A stretch of DNA of 38,377 nt. It comes from Clostridiales bacterium. GTDB taxonomy: Bacteria > Bacillota > Clostridia > Christensenellales > Aristaeellaceae. Positions 37,022 to 38,377 of this stretch are shown here, one piece after another. The translations under genes and the position numbers were made by a program. The number at the start of each line of letters is the position of its first letter. The stretch's first letter is position 1. The stretch spans positions 1 through 38,377 of the forward strand of contig JAAZBU010000021.1 in NCBI GenBank assembly GCA_012513645.1, given 5' to 3'. The notes under the pieces are model-generated. The model saw nothing but the letters and a program-made list of their open reading frames with translations, was not told where the DNA came from and did not search any database.

Positions 37022-38164
37022 ATGTCAAACGCTCACAGGACCGATCCCTACTTTCGCTTGCTGCGGATCATGATCGCCCTCCTGGTGCTGTTCGTGGTAT
37101 TCCTGGTAGGGTATCTGCTGCTGGATTCGCACCTGCGCGGCCGCTACCTGCAGGAGCAGGGCCGCATCGTGGAGGAGAACAACGCCATGGTGCAGGCCTA
37201 TAACGACGCCGTGCTCGCCCAGCGCGAGCAGGTGGTGCCGGATGTGGCCCCCGATTGGCCCGTGCCCGCCCAGACGGGCACCGACATCGTCAGCCTCAAG
37301 GGCTACGCCGTCAAGGGCACCAACTCCGTCACCATCCCGCGCGCCGAGGCCCTCAAGGGCGGCCTGCTGCTGCTCAACCGCTGGCACATGCTGCCGGCAG
37401 ATTTCACGCTGGTGGAGGGCGAGATCGACAGCATCATGACGCTGACCGACCGCCGCGTGCCCACCGAGGCCCGCGAGATGTCCCTCTTCCCCGAGGCCGT
37501 GACGGCGCTGGATGAGATGATCGCCGGCGCCAAGGCTGCCGGGCTTGAAAACTACATCGTGCGCGGCGCCTACCGCACCATGCAGACGCAGACCAACTAC
37601 TGGAACGCGGCCTCCGAGCGGCTGAGCGCCCGGTATTCGGGCGACATCCTCACCGAGGAGGTGCGCAAGGGTGTAGCCTACCCCGGCACCAGCGACTACC
37701 AGAGCGGGCTGTCGGTGGAGATCAAGGCGTGGAGCCCCAATGACCCCGTGCTCAACGCAGCCGTGGCCGCCAACTTCCAGAATACCGAGCAGGCCAAGTG
37801 GCTGTACGAAAACAGCTGGAAGTATGGCTATGTCTTCCGCTTCCCGGTGTCGGGCTACCCCAACGCCCAGACCATCGATAAGTCCTACAAGACGGGTATC
37901 GACCTGAAGATGGACGCCTACCGCTATGTGGGCATCCCCCACGCGCAGGTGATGCACGAAAAGCAGTTCTGCCTGGAGGAGTACATCGAGTACCTGATTG
38001 AAAATAAGCACATCGCCGTGTACGAGGAAGGCCAGCTGAAGTACGAGATTTTCCGCGTGGAAAATGACGGCACCGATGCAGACGTCCGCATCCCGGCCGA
38101 GGCGGCCAGCTACAGCGCCTCCGCCGACAACATGGGCGGCCTGATCGTGGCGGTGAGCTACTGA
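37022..38164 (+). CDS. VanY-like (M15B) D-Ala-D-Ala carboxypeptidase family protein with degenerate metal site
   Basis: N-terminal TM; LLLLNRWHMLPADFTL, NYIVRGAYRTMQTQTNYW, VAYPGTSDYQSGLSVEI, DAYRYVGIPHAQVMHEKQFCLEEYIEYL. Confidence 0.82.
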   Translation: MSNAHRTDPYFRLLRIMIALLVLFVVFLVGYLLLDSHLRGRYLQEQGRIVEENNAMVQAYNDAVLAQREQVVPDVAPDWPVPAQTGTDIVSLKGYAVKGTNSVTIPRAEALKGGLLLLNRWHMLPADFTLVEGEIDSIMTLTDRRVPTEAREMSLFPEAVTALDEMIAGAKAAGLENYIVRGAYRTMQTQTNYWNAASERLSARYSGDILTEEVRKGVAYPGTSDYQSGLSVEIKAWSPNDPVLNAAVAANFQNTEQAKWLYENSWKYGYVFRFPVSGYPNAQTIDKSYKTGIDLKMDAYRYVGIPHAQVMHEKQFCLEEYIEYLIENKHIAVYEEGQLKYEIFRVENDGTDADVRIPAEAASYSASADNMGGLIVAVSY

Positions 38165-38189
38165 TTATTGACGCTATTGCTTAGCAGCG

Positions 38190-38220
38190 GGCCGCCCGAC
38201 CGGGCGGCCGCGCGTTGTTT
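38190..38220 (+). terminator. Rho-independent terminator after the VanY-like gene
   Basis: GGCCGCCC-gacc-GGGCGGCC followed by gcgcgTTGTTTT. Confidence 0.65.
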
Positions 38221-38234
38221 TGACAGGCAAAACC

Positions 38235-38263
38235 TTGACAGCCAAGCACATTTGCGGTAGCAT
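38235..38263 (+). promoter_or_regulatory. Predicted tRNA-Ser promoter
   Basis: TTGACA-N17-TAGCAT. Confidence 0.75.
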
Positions 38264-38288
38264 AAGCCCCGCAGTTCCGCCGCCATGT

Positions 38289-38377
38289 GCAGGGGTATCG
38301 AAGCGGTCATAACGGGGCTGACTCGAAATCAGTTTGGGCGCAAGCCCACGTGGGTTCGAATCCCACCCCCTGCGCCA
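38289..38377 (+). tRNA. tRNA-Ser (anticodon CGA), CCA encoded
   Basis: Acceptor GCAGGGG/CCCCTGC + G + CCA; anticodon loop CTCGAAA; long variable arm TGGGCGCAAGCCCA; T arm GTGGGTTCGAATCCCAC. Confidence 0.93.

Overview
High-GC bacterial chromosomal window, most like a Clostridia/Bacillota genome judging by gene content (taxonomy is inference). It has about 33 tightly packed CDSs and one tRNA. Left to right: the start of a pst phosphate operon (pstS, partial pstC) beside a class III-like PPK2; a minus-strand run with an AlkZ-like winged-helix protein, MFS transporter, carbamate kinase, pentapeptide-repeat protein and GNAT; a DUF4143-type ATPase in a lower-GC patch; a complete anaerobic ornithine-degradation operon (ord-ortA-ortB-oraS-oraE-glmL-like-orr); a divergent RocB-like M20 peptidase; arginine deiminase; a peptidoglycan block (alpha/beta hydrolase, MurF-like, Ddl-like, MurC) followed by lepA; tandem LCP proteins and a zinc-ribbon membrane protein; a NAGPA-like protein, an HD protein and a fused CitXG; murB-whiA-HPr/Crh-like; a VanY-like protein; and tRNA-Ser(CGA). 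The most notable observations are: (1) a 44-bp perfect palindrome upstream of arcA whose four-half-site layout recurs between ord and rocB, with the proximal half-site acting as a TATACA -35 element 17 bp from a -10 in both promoters, implying a shared arginine/ornithine regulator; (2) a PstS that appears circularly permuted and has no lipobox; (3) an HPr/Crh-like protein lacking the catalytic His; (4) a VanY-family protein that has lost its zinc-ligand motifs.
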